A stretch of 64,000 nt of DNA from Halostreptopolyspora alba (GTDB lineage Bacteria; Actinomycetota; Actinomycetes; Streptosporangiales; Streptosporangiaceae): assembly GCA_003725585.1 (NCBI GenBank), contig RJMB01000020.1, forward strand, positions 1 through 64,000, given 5' to 3'. Made by a program: the position numbers and the translations under genes. The notes below the pieces were generated by a model that ran no database searches, was not told where the DNA came from, and saw only the letters and a list, made by a program, of their open reading frames with translations. How positions within the stretch are numbered: the stretch's first letter is position 1; every line of letters starts with the position of its first letter. This document shows, one piece after another, positions 17,210 to 25,444 of the stretch.

Positions 17210-17237
17210 GCCTCGCCCGGGGCGACCCGGGCGAGGC
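17210..17237. terminator. Bidirectional terminator between convergent genes
   Basis: Perfect 12-bp arms GCCTCGCCCGGG / CCCGGGCGAGGC with a GCGA loop, between the DUF4287 gene (ends 17158) and the minus-strand Bax1-I gene (ends 17262). Confidence 0.75.
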
Positions 17238-17261
17238 GTTACCGTGCGCGGCGATCCGCGG

Positions 17262-18152
17262 TTACTCACCGCCGAAGATCGCCTGGAGCATCCAGAGCAG
17301 CCGCAGGATCTCGATGTAGAGCCAGACCAGGGAGACGGTCAGGCCGAAGGCGAACTGCCAGGCCATCTTGTTGGGCACGCCGGCGGCGAGGCCGTCCTCG
17401 ATGCCCTTGAACTCGATGGCCAGGGTGGCGCAGGCGATCACGATCAGCACCAGGGTGACACCGACGCCCAGCAGGGAGGGCTCACGCAGCCCCAGGCCGC
17501 CCGGGATGAACATCCCGAGCACGAAGTTGGCCAGCAGCAGCACGAGAGCGGCCACCAGGGCGCCCATGACCACCTTCACGAAGGTGTTGGTCACCCGGAT
17601 GACCCGGGTCTTGTACAGCGCCAGCATGGTGCCGAACGCGAACACCGTGCCGAAGACGGCCGGGGTGACCAGCCCGCCGACCTCCGTTCCGGCGCTGACC
17701 TCGAACACTCGGCTGATACCGCCGACCAGGAGCCCCTCGAGCGCGGCGTAGAGCAGGATCAGCGCCGCGTTGGTCGAGTTGGTGAACGCGATGATCAGCC
17801 CCAGGATGAGGCCGCCGATGGCGCCACCGAAGGTGAGCATCATGCTCAGCCCGGGGTCCTGGGAGAACAGGAAGAAGTTCAGCACCGCGGTCACGATGAC
17901 CATGCCGATGGTCATCCCGCTGCGCACCACGACGTCGTCGATCGTCATGGGGCGCGACGCCTCGTCGACGCCACCGCCCGGGTGGCCCTGCTGCGGGTAC
18001 TGCCCGTACCCCGGCTGAGGGTAGCCGGCCTGACCATACGGCTGCTGGTAAGGCCCGCCCTGGCCGTATGGCGACTGGTACGGCTGGCCGTACCCGGCCG
18101 GGCTGGACCGCATCGCCCGCTTCAGAGCGGGATTCGAACTCCTCATCCTCAT
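17262..18152 (-). CDS. Bax inhibitor-1/YccA-like membrane protein
   Basis: 296 aa. An N-terminal cytosolic tail of about 75 residues is rich in Gly/Gln/Tyr/Pro (YGQPYQSPYGQGG), then seven hydrophobic segments from about residue 85 to the end (VRSGMTIGMVIVTAVLNFF onward). The family sequence GAIGGLILGLIIAFTN and the C-terminal helix FGLTVSLVWLYIEILRLL identify the Bax1-I/YccA superfamily (pH- or Ca-linked channels in some members). MRSSNP at 18146 is an alternative start. Single gene; physiological role unknown. Confidence 0.9.
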   Translation of the reverse strand: MRMRSSNPALKRAMRSSPAGYGQPYQSPYGQGGPYQQPYGQAGYPQPGYGQYPQQGHPGGGVDEASRPMTIDDVVVRSGMTIGMVIVTAVLNFFLFSQDPGLSMMLTFGGAIGGLILGLIIAFTNSTNAALILLYAALEGLLVGGISRVFEVSAGTEVGGLVTPAVFGTVFAFGTMLALYKTRVIRVTNTFVKVVMGALVAALVLLLANFVLGMFIPGGLGLREPSLLGVGVTLVLIVIACATLAIEFKGIEDGLAAGVPNKMAWQFAFGLTVSLVWLYIEILRLLWMLQAIFGGE

Positions 18153-18189
18153 GTCTTCGAACGCCTTTCGGGGGTGAATTAGCTGCCCT

Positions 18190-18645
18190 AGACCTAACGC
18201 GCCATGTTCCGGTCAGGTTCCCACGGCGCGACCACGCGTGGGCCACATTCAACCACGGCTCGGCCCCTGGGGGCGGCCCGGCCGGCGCGGATCAGCCGCG
18301 TGTCAGCAGCGACCGGGCGAAGAAGGCCGTGTTCACCGGCCGCTCGGCCAGCCGCCGCATGAAGTATGCGTACCACTCCTCACCACCAAGGTGGTCCGGG
18401 GCGACACACCGCCCCCGAGTGAGTTCCGCCACTACGAGGGCCTGCTCCGAGGCGATCCGGCGACGAGCCGGGGCAGGCCGGGTCAGAGGAACACTCGGAC
18501 ACGCGTCCACCCGAACACGCCGCGCTACCGGATCCACCGGGTCGAGTCCGTGAGTGGGATCGGCCTTTCCGAGGCCAACGAACGGCTCTTCGCGCACCCG
18601 CGGCCGCTGATGGAGCGCGCCCGGTTAGCCCCGCCGCGGACTTAG
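18190..18645 (+). pseudogene. Possible decayed coding remnant
   Basis: The 527-nt gap between the Bax1-I start and the TetR gene holds stretches with coding-like third-base GC bias in two different plus frames: around 18315-18400 (AKKAVFTGRSASRRMKYAYH) and from about 18390 to 18645 (VVRGDTPPPSEFRHYEGLLR, later NERLFAHPRPLMERARL, then a stop). Neither has a start signal, and the join would need a frameshift. This may be a broken small gene. No family is recognised. Confidence 0.25.
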
Positions 18646-18679
18646 GCGACCACCCGTGCTTGGGCACGCCGCGGGGCGC

Positions 18680-19429
18680 TCACTCCACCCGTGCCCGCGA
18701 GGCGAGCATCCCTTCCAGCCCGTCCAGGATCCGCGCCAGGCCGAACTCGAAGTCGTAGCGCGGGTCGCTGTGCGGCGCGCCGATCGCCTGACCCACGCGC
18801 GCGCTCAGCGGCAGGTAGCGGCCGGCCAGGTAGCTGGTGAACAGGGGTTCCACCGCGTACCACCACTGGTCGTCGCTGACGCCGCTGCGTTCGATGTCGT
18901 ACGAGATCTCCATGGCGCGCCGTGCGGCGCTGCCGGCGTGGTTGCGCACCAGCTCCAGTGTCGAGTTCATCTCCAGCTCGTCCAACCCGACGCCGTCGAG
19001 GGCCTCCAGCTCGGCCTCCTGGCGGTCCACCGTGTTCGGTCCGGGCAGCGGTCGGCTCACCGGCACCTCCACCATCCACGGGTGCCGCTGGAACAGGTCC
19101 CAGTAGCCGTGGGCGATCGACTCCAGACGGGCGCGCCACCCTCGTTCCGGGGGCGCGATCCGGGCGAGCTCGCCATACGTCGAGTCCAGCATGACGGGAA
19201 CCAGCTCGGCCTTGCTGGACACGTAGGTGTACAGCGACATCGTTCCCACCCCGAGCCGCTCGGCGAGGCGGCGCATCGACACCCCGTTCAGCCCCGCCTC
19301 GTCGGCCAGCACCACGGCCGTCTCGACGATCCCGCCCACGGTCAGCCCGGACCGGGGAGCGGGGTCGTCCGTGGCGCGCCACAGCAACGCGAGCACGCGG
19401 CGGTGGTCGGGGTAGTCGCGTTCGGGCAT
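18680..19429 (-). CDS. TetR/AcrR repressor of the adjacent ABC exporter
   Basis: 249 aa from the ATG at 19429 (MPERDYPDHRRV), with GGAGG 6 nt upstream. HTH at residues 35-70 (GVSMRRLAERLGVGTMSLYTYVSSK); the C-terminal domain is the TetR_C type found in antibiotic-responsive repressors. Divergent from the drrAB-like genes, with a perfect palindrome (19482-19494) in the shared promoter region, so it most likely represses that exporter until a drug ligand binds. Ligand unknown. Confidence 0.85.
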   Translation of the reverse strand: MPERDYPDHRRVLALLWRATDDPAPRSGLTVGGIVETAVVLADEAGLNGVSMRRLAERLGVGTMSLYTYVSSKAELVPVMLDSTYGELARIAPPERGWRARLESIAHGYWDLFQRHPWMVEVPVSRPLPGPNTVDRQEAELEALDGVGLDELEMNSTLELVRNHAGSAARRAMEISYDIERSGVSDDQWWYAVEPLFTSYLAGRYLPLSARVGQAIGAPHSDPRYDFEFGLARILDGLEGMLASRARVE

Positions 19430-19470
19430 CGGGCCTCCATCCGTGGTCACGTGCGCGGGCCAGGATACGA

Positions 19471-19501
19471 TTGACTTGAATCGTACATTGTACGGTACAG
19501 T
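19471..19501 (+). promoter_or_regulatory. TetR operator and exporter promoter
   Basis: CGTACA-T-TGTACG (19482-19494) is a perfect 13-bp palindrome in the divergent TetR/ABC region. It lies inside a candidate plus-strand promoter: -35-like TTGACT at 19471-19476 and -10-like TACAGT at 19496-19501. An operator between -35 and -10 fits simple TetR repression. Confidence 0.6.
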
Positions 19502-19530
19502 GAACTATTCGCTAAGAGAGGGAGGTCCCG

Positions 19531-20541
19531 GTGATCCACACCCGCGCCCTCACCAAGACGTTCCGCCTCAGACGCGAGACGGTCGAGGCCGTCCGCGGGG
19601 TCGACCTGGACGTCGCCAACGGTGAGCTGGTCGCCTTTCTCGGCCCCAACGGGGCGGGGAAATCCACGACGCTGCGCATGCTGACCGGCCTGGTCGAGCC
19701 CACCTCGGGTACGGCTATCGTGGCCGGGCACGACGCGCGCCGCGACTCCGCCGGCGTGCGCCGCGGCATCGGCTATATCGGCCAGGGCCACGCCGCCGGC
19801 CACTACCACTACGTCCGCGACGAGATGGTCACCCAGGGGTGCGCCTACGGTCTGCCACGCCGGGCCGCCCGCGAGCGCGCCGACGAGCTGCTGGAGACCC
19901 TGGAGCTGACCGGCATGGCCAAGCGGCAGTCCGCCACCCTCTCCGGTGGGCAGCGCCGCCGCCTCGACATCGCGCTGGGGCTGGTGCACCGTCCCCCGCT
20001 GCTGTTCCTCGACGAGCCCTCCACCGGCCTGGACCCGCAGAACCGGGCCAATCTGTGGACCCACGTCATGGCGGTCCGGGAACGGTTCGACACCACCCTG
20101 TTCCTGACCACCCACTACCTGGAGGAGGCCGACGAGATGGCCGAGCGGGTGGTCATCATCGACCACGGGAGGATCATCGCCGACGACACCCCCGGCCGGC
20201 TGAAGGCCACGCTCGCCGGCGACCGGATCACACTGGGGCTGCCCGACCCCGACGCCGCGGCCACGGCCGCCCGGATGGCCGAGCGCGGCACCGGCGCGCG
20301 CGAGCTCGACGTCACCGGCCCACACGTGACCTTCCGCGTTCCCCACGGCGAGGAGGTGCTCCCCGAGTACCTGCGCGCGCTCGCCGAGGCCGGCATCACG
20401 GCGCGCACCGCGCGGACGGCCACCTCCACCCTGGACGACGTCTTTCTCACCCTGACCGGACGCAGCCTGCGCGAGGAGACCGGCGCCGCGCGGGAGGGGA
20501 ACCGCGATGAGCGCGAGGGACACGAGGAGGTCGCCGTATGA
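19531..20541 (+). CDS. DrrA-type ABC exporter ATPase
   Basis: 336 aa, GTG start with GGAGG about 6 nt upstream. Walker A GPNGAGKST (residues 38-46), signature LSGGQRRRLDIA, Walker B LLFLDEPSTGLD, switch His in TTHYLEEAD. The C-terminal extension after residue 225 (TLDDVFLTLTGRSLREE) is the daunorubicin-resistance type. Powers the permease encoded next, whose ATG overlaps its stop by 4 bp. Control is by the divergent TetR. Likely drug or lipid efflux; substrate unknown. Confidence 0.9.
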   Translation: MIHTRALTKTFRLRRETVEAVRGVDLDVANGELVAFLGPNGAGKSTTLRMLTGLVEPTSGTAIVAGHDARRDSAGVRRGIGYIGQGHAAGHYHYVRDEMVTQGCAYGLPRRAARERADELLETLELTGMAKRQSATLSGGQRRRLDIALGLVHRPPLLFLDEPSTGLDPQNRANLWTHVMAVRERFDTTLFLTTHYLEEADEMAERVVIIDHGRIIADDTPGRLKATLAGDRITLGLPDPDAAATAARMAERGTGARELDVTGPHVTFRVPHGEEVLPEYLRALAEAGITARTARTATSTLDDVFLTLTGRSLREETGAAREGNRDEREGHEEVAV

Positions 20542-21293
20542 CACCGTTCCGTGACGCCACCACGGTCTTCGTCCGCGAGTCGCTGCCCACCTGGCGCGCA
20601 CCCGCCGGGTTGGCGTTCTCGATGCTGCAGCCGCTGGTGTTCCTCGCCCTGTTCGGTCCCCTGCTGTCCGGGGTCGGCGGGATGCCCGGCGGCTCCAGCT
20701 GGCAGTGGTTCGTCCCGGCGATCCTGTTGATGCTGGCGCTGTTCGGCACCACCGGGACCGGCTACACCCTGCTGACCGAGATGCAGACCGGTTCCCACGA
20801 GCGGTTGATGGTCACCCCCATGAACCGCTCGTCGATCCTGGCCGGGCGCAGCCTGAAGGACGTGGTCGAGCTGCTGGCACAGGCGGTGCTGATCATCGCC
20901 CTCACCATCCCGCTCGGGTTCACGCCGCACCCGATGGGGGCGCTGTTGGGCCTGGGGTTGCTCGCGCTCGTGGGGCTGGGGGTCGGCGCGCTCTCCCACG
21001 CGCTGGCGATCGCGTGCCGCCGCCACGAGGAGATGTTCTACATGGTCCAGCAGACCCTGCTGTTCCCGCTGCTGTTGCTGTCGGGGCTGCTGCTGCCGCT
21101 GGAGCTGGGACCGGCGTGGATGTCGACGGTCGGTGCCCTCAACCCGCTCACCTACGTGGTCGAGGCGATGCGGGCCCTGTTCGCCGGCACCGTCGCCGAC
21201 CCCGTGGTGCTTTGGGGGTGGGTGGCCGCGGCGCTGTTGGCCGTGATCGGACTTTCCCTGGGCGCCCGGGGGATGCGCAGGGCCCAGAGCTGA
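20538..21293 (+). CDS. DrrB-type ABC-2 permease
   Basis: 251 aa. ABC-2 fold with six hydrophobic segments (AGLAFSMLQPLVFLALF, FVPAILLMLALFGTTGT, LLAQAVLIIALTIPL, ALLGLGLLALVGLGV, LLFPLLLLSGLLLP, final AALLAVIGLSLG). The start overlaps the ATPase stop (ATGA). Together they form a half-size exporter that works as a dimer of each subunit. Followed 69 nt later by the SDR gene, possibly the same transcript. Confidence 0.9.
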   Translation: MTPFRDATTVFVRESLPTWRAPAGLAFSMLQPLVFLALFGPLLSGVGGMPGGSSWQWFVPAILLMLALFGTTGTGYTLLTEMQTGSHERLMVTPMNRSSILAGRSLKDVVELLAQAVLIIALTIPLGFTPHPMGALLGLGLLALVGLGVGALSHALAIACRRHEEMFYMVQQTLLFPLLLLSGLLLPLELGPAWMSTVGALNPLTYVVEAMRALFAGTVADPVVLWGWVAAALLAVIGLSLGARGMRRAQS

Positions 21294-21362
21294 GCACCAA
21301 CCGGAACGCCGCATCCGCGACCGAGAACCGCGACACGGAATCACAAGCGAAGGAGAGTGATC

Positions 21363-22070
21363 ATGACAGTTCTGGTGACCGGCGCCACGGGGAACGTGGG
21401 CCGGCTCGTCGTCGACCGCCTGCTGGCCGCGGGCGTGGGGGTACGGGCGATGACCCGCACGCCCGCCGCCGCGCGGCTACCCGACGAGGTCGAGGTGGTC
21501 AGGGGTGATCTGACCAGGCCCGACACCCTGCCGCCCGTGCTCCACGGGGTCGGGCGGATGTTCCTGTTCCCCGAACCCGCCACCGCCCGCGCGGTGGTCG
21601 AGCGCGCGGTGGCGGCAGGGGTTCGTCGCGTCGTGACGCTGTCATCGGGAGCGGTGACCAGCGGCGACGACACCGACTTCCACCTACCGGTGGAGCGGGC
21701 GGTGCGGGAGTCCGGGCTGGAGTGGACCCACGTGCGTCCCGGTGAGTTCATGCTGAACAAGCTGTGGCTGTGGGGGCCTTCCATCCGCGCCGAACGGGTC
21801 GTCCACGACCCATACCCCGAGGCGGCGTGGTACCCGGTGCACGAGCGCGACATTGCCGACGTCGCCGCGGCCGCCCTGCTCAACGGCGGACACAGTGGGA
21901 ACGCCTACACCCTCAACGGCCCCGAACTCGTCAACCACCGCGACCAGGTGGCCGCGATCGCCGACGCACTGGGCGAGGAGGTCCGCTTCGAGCGGGTCAC
22001 ACCGGAGCACGCCCGCGAGCGGTACCTGGCCCAGGGAGGCTTCGCCGCCGAGATGGCCGACTTCCGCTGA
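21363..22070 (+). CDS. NmrA/SDR-type NAD(P)-binding protein
   Basis: 235 aa from the ATG at 21363, AGGAG 7 nt upstream. Atypical short-chain dehydrogenase fold: Rossmann motif VTGATGNVGRLVVDRL at residues 5-20, MTRTPAAARLP, then VERAVAAGVRRVV. No YxxxK catalytic pair is apparent, so it resembles NmrA-like or azoreductase/QOR2-like regulators and reductases. Probably co-transcribed with the exporter and thus TetR-controlled. Ends in a 34-bp palindrome. Confidence 0.8.
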   Translation: MTVLVTGATGNVGRLVVDRLLAAGVGVRAMTRTPAAARLPDEVEVVRGDLTRPDTLPPVLHGVGRMFLFPEPATARAVVERAVAAGVRRVVTLSSGAVTSGDDTDFHLPVERAVRESGLEWTHVRPGEFMLNKLWLWGPSIRAERVVHDPYPEAAWYPVHERDIADVAAAALLNGGHSGNAYTLNGPELVNHRDQVAAIADALGEEVRFERVTPEHARERYLAQGGFAAEMADFR

Positions 22071-22074
22071 CCGC

Positions 22075-22108
22075 CCCCGCTGTGGCCCCCCGGGGGGCCA
22101 CAGCGGGG
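22075..22108. terminator. 34-bp perfect palindrome, bidirectional terminator
   Basis: 17-bp arms (22075-22091, 22092-22108) with no spacer, starting CCCCGCTGTGGCC. Exactly fills the space between the SDR stop (22070) and the convergent DUF3592 stop (22109). Confidence 0.8.
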
Positions 22109-22603
22109 TCAGGCCAGGGCCGCCAGCAGGACCCCCACGCCGACGAAGGCGGCACCGAAGAGAATGACCAGCACGGGGGAGAGCAGCACACGCCGTAGCG
22201 GACCCACCGTGAACGACCCGGGCTCCTCGGGTTGGTAGGCCACCCGCACCTGTTGGCCGGGGCGGTTGCGGTCGAACTTGGGGGTGTCGGGGGCGCGCCG
22301 GTGCACGTGCCGACCGTCGGGCAGGGCGAACCGGACCGAGTACGGGTGGACGGTCGCGCCCGAGGGGCCGTCGTCACCGGAGGATCGGCGGAACTCGCTC
22401 CACGTATGGGTGATGGTTCCGGCCGTCACGGTGGGCGGCACCATGGGTTCCACGGACGCCACGGTCGCCCCCGTCCGGACCCCCCGCTCTTCGCGTCGCT
22501 GTCGCCTGCGCCGATCCCGAACCCCCAGAGCGGTGAAGAGCACGGCGAAGAACCCGAAGATGACCACCAGGAATGTCACGGCGAGCACCACGGCGGTAGG
22601 CAT
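22109..22603 (-). CDS. DUF3592 membrane protein
   Basis: 164 aa from the ATG at 22603, GGGAGAG about 3-8 nt upstream. N-terminal TM helix (residues 3-27), a soluble beta-rich middle (ITHTWSEFR, VRFALPDGRHVHRRAPDT, VRVAYQPEEPGSF) and a C-terminal TM helix (VLVILFGAAFVGVGVLLA). This two-helix/OB-like layout is DUF3592. Function unknown; divergent from the nucleotidyltransferase gene. Confidence 0.8.
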   Translation of the reverse strand: MPTAVVLAVTFLVVIFGFFAVLFTALGVRDRRRRQRREERGVRTGATVASVEPMVPPTVTAGTITHTWSEFRRSSGDDGPSGATVHPYSVRFALPDGRHVHRRAPDTPKFDRNRPGQQVRVAYQPEEPGSFTVGPLRRVLLSPVLVILFGAAFVGVGVLLAALA

Positions 22604-22750
22604 GGCTCTCCCAGTGTTCGCGGGGAAACTGCGCTGCCGGGCAACGGTACCGCCGCCCCCGCGTGGCCCCACAAACCGGTTGCGTGCCCCATCGCGGTCA
22701 TGAAGGATCCGTGGCGACAATCCCCCTCCAACCGGGACGGAACGACCACG

Positions 22751-23539
22751 ATGCGCCACGCGAGCGAGGAACACGCCCGGATCGCCGATCAGGGCACCAT
22801 CCTGCGCTGCCAGGTGGGGTCGGGAGTCCACGGTGTCACGGTCAGCGACCAGGACGACCGAGACGAGATGGGGATCTGTGTCGAGCCTCCCGAGTACGTG
22901 ATCGGGTTGCGCTCCTTCGAGCAGTACATCTACCGCTCCCAGCCCGAAGGGGTACGTTCCGGCCCCGGCGACCTCGACCTGACCGTGTACTCGCTGCGCA
23001 AGTGGCTGCGCCTGGCCCTGCAGGGCAACCCCACGGTGCTGCTGCCGCTGTTCGTTCCGGAACACGAGATCGTAGGGGTCACCGCCCTAGGCCGGGAGTT
23101 GCGCGCCGCCTCGGAGCGGATCGTCTCCCGCCGGGCGGGGCACCGTTTCCTCGGCTACCTGAACGCCCAGCGGGAGCGGCTGCTCGGCCAGCGCGGCGGG
23201 CGACACACCAACCGGCCGGAACTGGTCGAGCGTCACGGTTTCGACACCAAGTACGCCTACCACATGGTTCGGCTCGGCGTGCAGGGGCTGGAGTTGCTGG
23301 AGACCGGGCGGGTTACCCTGCCAGTCCCCGAGCCGTGGAACAGGTGGTTGCGGGAGCTGCGCCAGGGTGGCCACACCCGGGAGGAGGCGCTCCGGGAAAC
23401 CGACTCTCTCCAGGAACGGCTGAGGGCCATGCTCGACCACTCGCCACTACCGGCCCAGCCGGACACCGACTGGGCCAACACGTGGCTGGTCTCGGCCCAC
23501 CAGCGGGCGTGGCGCGACACGCACTCGAGGCCACACTGA
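22751..23539 (+). CDS. Predicted nucleotidyltransferase (RlaP/PF10127-like)
   Basis: 262 aa from the ATG at 22751 (MRHASEEHARIADQG). The nucleotidyltransferase core GSGVHG followed by the acidic DDRDEMG (about residues 25-45) matches DNA-polymerase-beta-like enzymes of the PF10127 type, some of which sit with RNA ligases in RNA-repair contexts. Further family features: YSLRKWLRLALQGNPTVL and GYLNAQRERLLG. Cytosolic. Convergent with a tRNA-like gene 75 nt downstream, suggestive of an RNA substrate but not proof. The reaction is not established. Confidence 0.7.
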   Translation: MRHASEEHARIADQGTILRCQVGSGVHGVTVSDQDDRDEMGICVEPPEYVIGLRSFEQYIYRSQPEGVRSGPGDLDLTVYSLRKWLRLALQGNPTVLLPLFVPEHEIVGVTALGRELRAASERIVSRRAGHRFLGYLNAQRERLLGQRGGRHTNRPELVERHGFDTKYAYHMVRLGVQGLELLETGRVTLPVPEPWNRWLRELRQGGHTREEALRETDSLQERLRAMLDHSPLPAQPDTDWANTWLVSAHQRAWRDTHSRPH

Positions 23540-23614
23540 CTCCGCCGTTGGCCCGTCGTTGTCGGGAGTGCCGACGAGCACCGTCTCGGCAGCGACGAGA
23601 CCAGGAGGTTCGCG

Positions 23615-23688
23615 TGCCCCCGGTCGGACTCGAACCGACACTTGTGACCCTTTTAGGGGGCCTGCCTCTTCCATTGGGCTACGAGGGC
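23615..23688 (-). tRNA. tRNA-like gene, anticodon position UAA, isotype uncertain
   Basis: 74-nt class I cloverleaf. Acceptor GCCCTCG pairs with CGGGGGC (one G-U) plus discriminator A; D arm GCCC/AGGC with GG in the loop; T arm GTCGG-TTCGAGT-CCGAC. The anticodon stem GGCCC/GGGTC gives the 7-nt loop CCTAAAA, so positions 34-36 read UAA (Leu UUA codon). Two oddities: position 33 is C instead of the near-universal U, and the variable loop is only 6 nt, whereas genuine tRNA-Leu is class II. Acceptor and T arm resemble tRNA-Arg(CCU), but that anticodon does not fit the stem. CCA is not encoded. Confidence 0.6.
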
Positions 23689-23817
23689 GACCCCATCATA
23701 CCGGCCGGTGGCGATTTCGCCGATTTCGCAATGGTTCGAACCGGCGCGACGCCGTTGCTCTGGGAAGTTGCTCTGGGAACACGTGACGACACGCCGCGCC
23801 GGTCACCCATCAAAGGG

Positions 23818-25194
23818 TCAGCTCACCCGGCGCAGCCTGCCGTCGCGGACCGTCACCGCGCTCGCGTCCTCGAACGCCTGGCGTGGCTCGTCCATCTCCG
23901 GCAACGCGGCCAGGTCGCGGCGCAGGACGAGACCCAGTGTCCAGTCGGCCAGGACGCGCATCTTTCGGTTGAAGGTGGGCACCGCGAACAGGTGGTAGGC
24001 CCGGTGGGCGTACCAGGCGAGCCGGCCGGTCAGCTTGATCTTGCCGAACATCTGGGCCGCGCCCTTGTGGAGTCCGAGTCCGGCCACCGCCCCGAGGTTG
24101 TTGTGCCGGTAGGGGGTCAGTTCGCCGCCCCGCAGTGTCGCGATGACGTTGTCCGCCAGCACGGGCGCCTGGCGCACCGCGTTCTGCGCGTTCGGCGGGT
24201 AGAAGCCGCCCCGGCCGTCGGGCACCTGGGCGTTGTCGCCGCCGGCGAAGACGTTCTCGGCCCCGTTGAGGGTCAGGTACTCGCTGGTGTCGAGGTGGCC
24301 CTTCGGCCCCAGCGGCAGGTCGCTGGCGGCCACGACGGGGTTGGGCTTGACACCGGCGGTCCACACCAGGGTGCCGGCGTCGAACTCGGTGCCGTCGCTG
24401 AGCCGGACGCGCTGGTCGGTGGCCGACTCCAGGAAGGTCGACAGCCGGACGTCGATGCCCCGCTGCCGCAGCTGGTTCAGCGCCTTGGCGCCGACCTCGT
24501 CACCCACCTCGGGCAGGATCTTGTCCGCCGCTTCGATGAGGTAGAACCGCAGGTCGTCGATGCCGATCGAGGAGTAGATCCGGGTGGCGTCACGCGCCAG
24601 GTCCTCCAGCTCGGCGACCGCCTCGGCGCCGGCGAACCCGCCGCCCACGAACACGAAGTTCAGCGCCTTGCGGCGGACCTCGGGGTCGCTGGTGGAGTCG
24701 GCGATGTTGAGCTGTTCCAGCACGTGGTTGCGCAGGAACGTCGCCTCCTCGACGGTCTTGATGCCGATGCCCCACTCGGCGAGGCCCGGGATGGGCAGCG
24801 TCCGCGAAACGGCGCCGGCCGCCATGACGAGGTAGTCATAGGAGATGTCGCGCGGCGCTCCGACCGTGGGCTCGAATCCGACGGTGCGGGTGGCGTGGTC
24901 GATGCGCACGACCCGCCCCGTGAGGACGCGCGCGCGCCGGAACACCTGGCGCAGCGGGACGACGACGTTGCGGGGGTTGATGCTGCCGGCCGCGGTCTCG
25001 GGGAGGAACGGCTGGTAGGTCATGTTGGAGTTGGGGTCCACGACGGTGATGCGGGCCTCGCCCGGCCCCAGCTTGCGCTCCAGCCGCTTGGCCGTGTACA
25101 TCCCGAGGTATCCACCGCCGACGACGAGGACGTGCGGGATCTCCCGCTCGTCTCCACCGCCGTGAACCAGTCGGTAGTTCCTGCTCTCGGTCAT
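23818..25194 (-). CDS. ndh: Type II NADH dehydrogenase
   Basis: 458 aa. Single-subunit, non-proton-pumping NADH:quinone oxidoreductase on the inner membrane face. FAD-binding VVGGGYLGMYTA (residues 23-34), NADH-binding FVGGGFAGAEAVAE (about 176), and the third FAD contact NVFAGGDNAQV. Quinone-site region AQNAVRQA and a C-terminal amphipathic segment (LADWTLGLVLRRDL) for membrane association. Two Rex-type operators lie upstream (25341-25358, 25445-25462), so induction at high NADH/NAD is expected. Monocistronic. Confidence 0.9.
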   Translation of the reverse strand: MTESRNYRLVHGGGDEREIPHVLVVGGGYLGMYTAKRLERKLGPGEARITVVDPNSNMTYQPFLPETAAGSINPRNVVVPLRQVFRRARVLTGRVVRIDHATRTVGFEPTVGAPRDISYDYLVMAAGAVSRTLPIPGLAEWGIGIKTVEEATFLRNHVLEQLNIADSTSDPEVRRKALNFVFVGGGFAGAEAVAELEDLARDATRIYSSIGIDDLRFYLIEAADKILPEVGDEVGAKALNQLRQRGIDVRLSTFLESATDQRVRLSDGTEFDAGTLVWTAGVKPNPVVAASDLPLGPKGHLDTSEYLTLNGAENVFAGGDNAQVPDGRGGFYPPNAQNAVRQAPVLADNVIATLRGGELTPYRHNNLGAVAGLGLHKGAAQMFGKIKLTGRLAWYAHRAYHLFAVPTFNRKMRVLADWTLGLVLRRDLAALPEMDEPRQAFEDASAVTVRDGRLRRVS

Positions 25195-25340
25195 CGCAAA
25201 TTCCGCCCTATGTCCCCGTTCCGTGCCCCTGGCGGGGCGAGATGAATCGGTGGTCTCGCTGGCTGGGCCCGAGCCCGCCGGCGTCGCGGGAAAAGCTGGC
25301 TCGCTCTCCGTGAGGAGAGGGCGTCACTCTTTCCGACTGC

Positions 25341-25358
25341 TTGTGCAGCCTTTCACAA
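25341..25358. promoter_or_regulatory. Rex-type operator, site 1
   Basis: TTGTGCAGCCTTTCACAA fits the redox repressor Rex consensus TTGTG-N8-CACAA exactly. It lies about 150 bp upstream of the ndh start and about 30 nt inside the transcript expected from TATAGA (25399-25394, minus strand). Confidence 0.65.
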
Positions 25359-25393
25359 GCTACCCATGTCCAGGAAGCAACAAGAACGAAAGG

Positions 25394-25399
25394 TCTATA
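25394..25399 (-). promoter_or_regulatory. Candidate -10 box of ndh
   Basis: TATAGA on the minus strand between the two Rex-type sites, predicting a start near 25387 and a 5' leader of about 190 nt. The -35 is poor, consistent with an activator- or derepression-controlled promoter. The rest of the 345-nt gap (25195-25539) holds no gene. Confidence 0.35.
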
Positions 25400-25444
25400 C
25401 CGCCCCGCAACCGCGAGTCCGGACGTTTTCCCAGGTCACAGAGG

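Noticed and set aside
23615..23688. Straightforward tRNA-Leu(UAA), bldA-like
   Set aside because: bldA-type tRNA-Leu is class II with a long variable arm; this RNA has a 6-nt variable loop and C33, so the isotype was left open.
22663..25245. 860-codon plus-strand open frame
   Set aside because: It runs antisense through ndh and out of frame through the nucleotidyltransferase; it is a high-GC shadow with Arg/Pro/Gly-rich, domain-free sequence.
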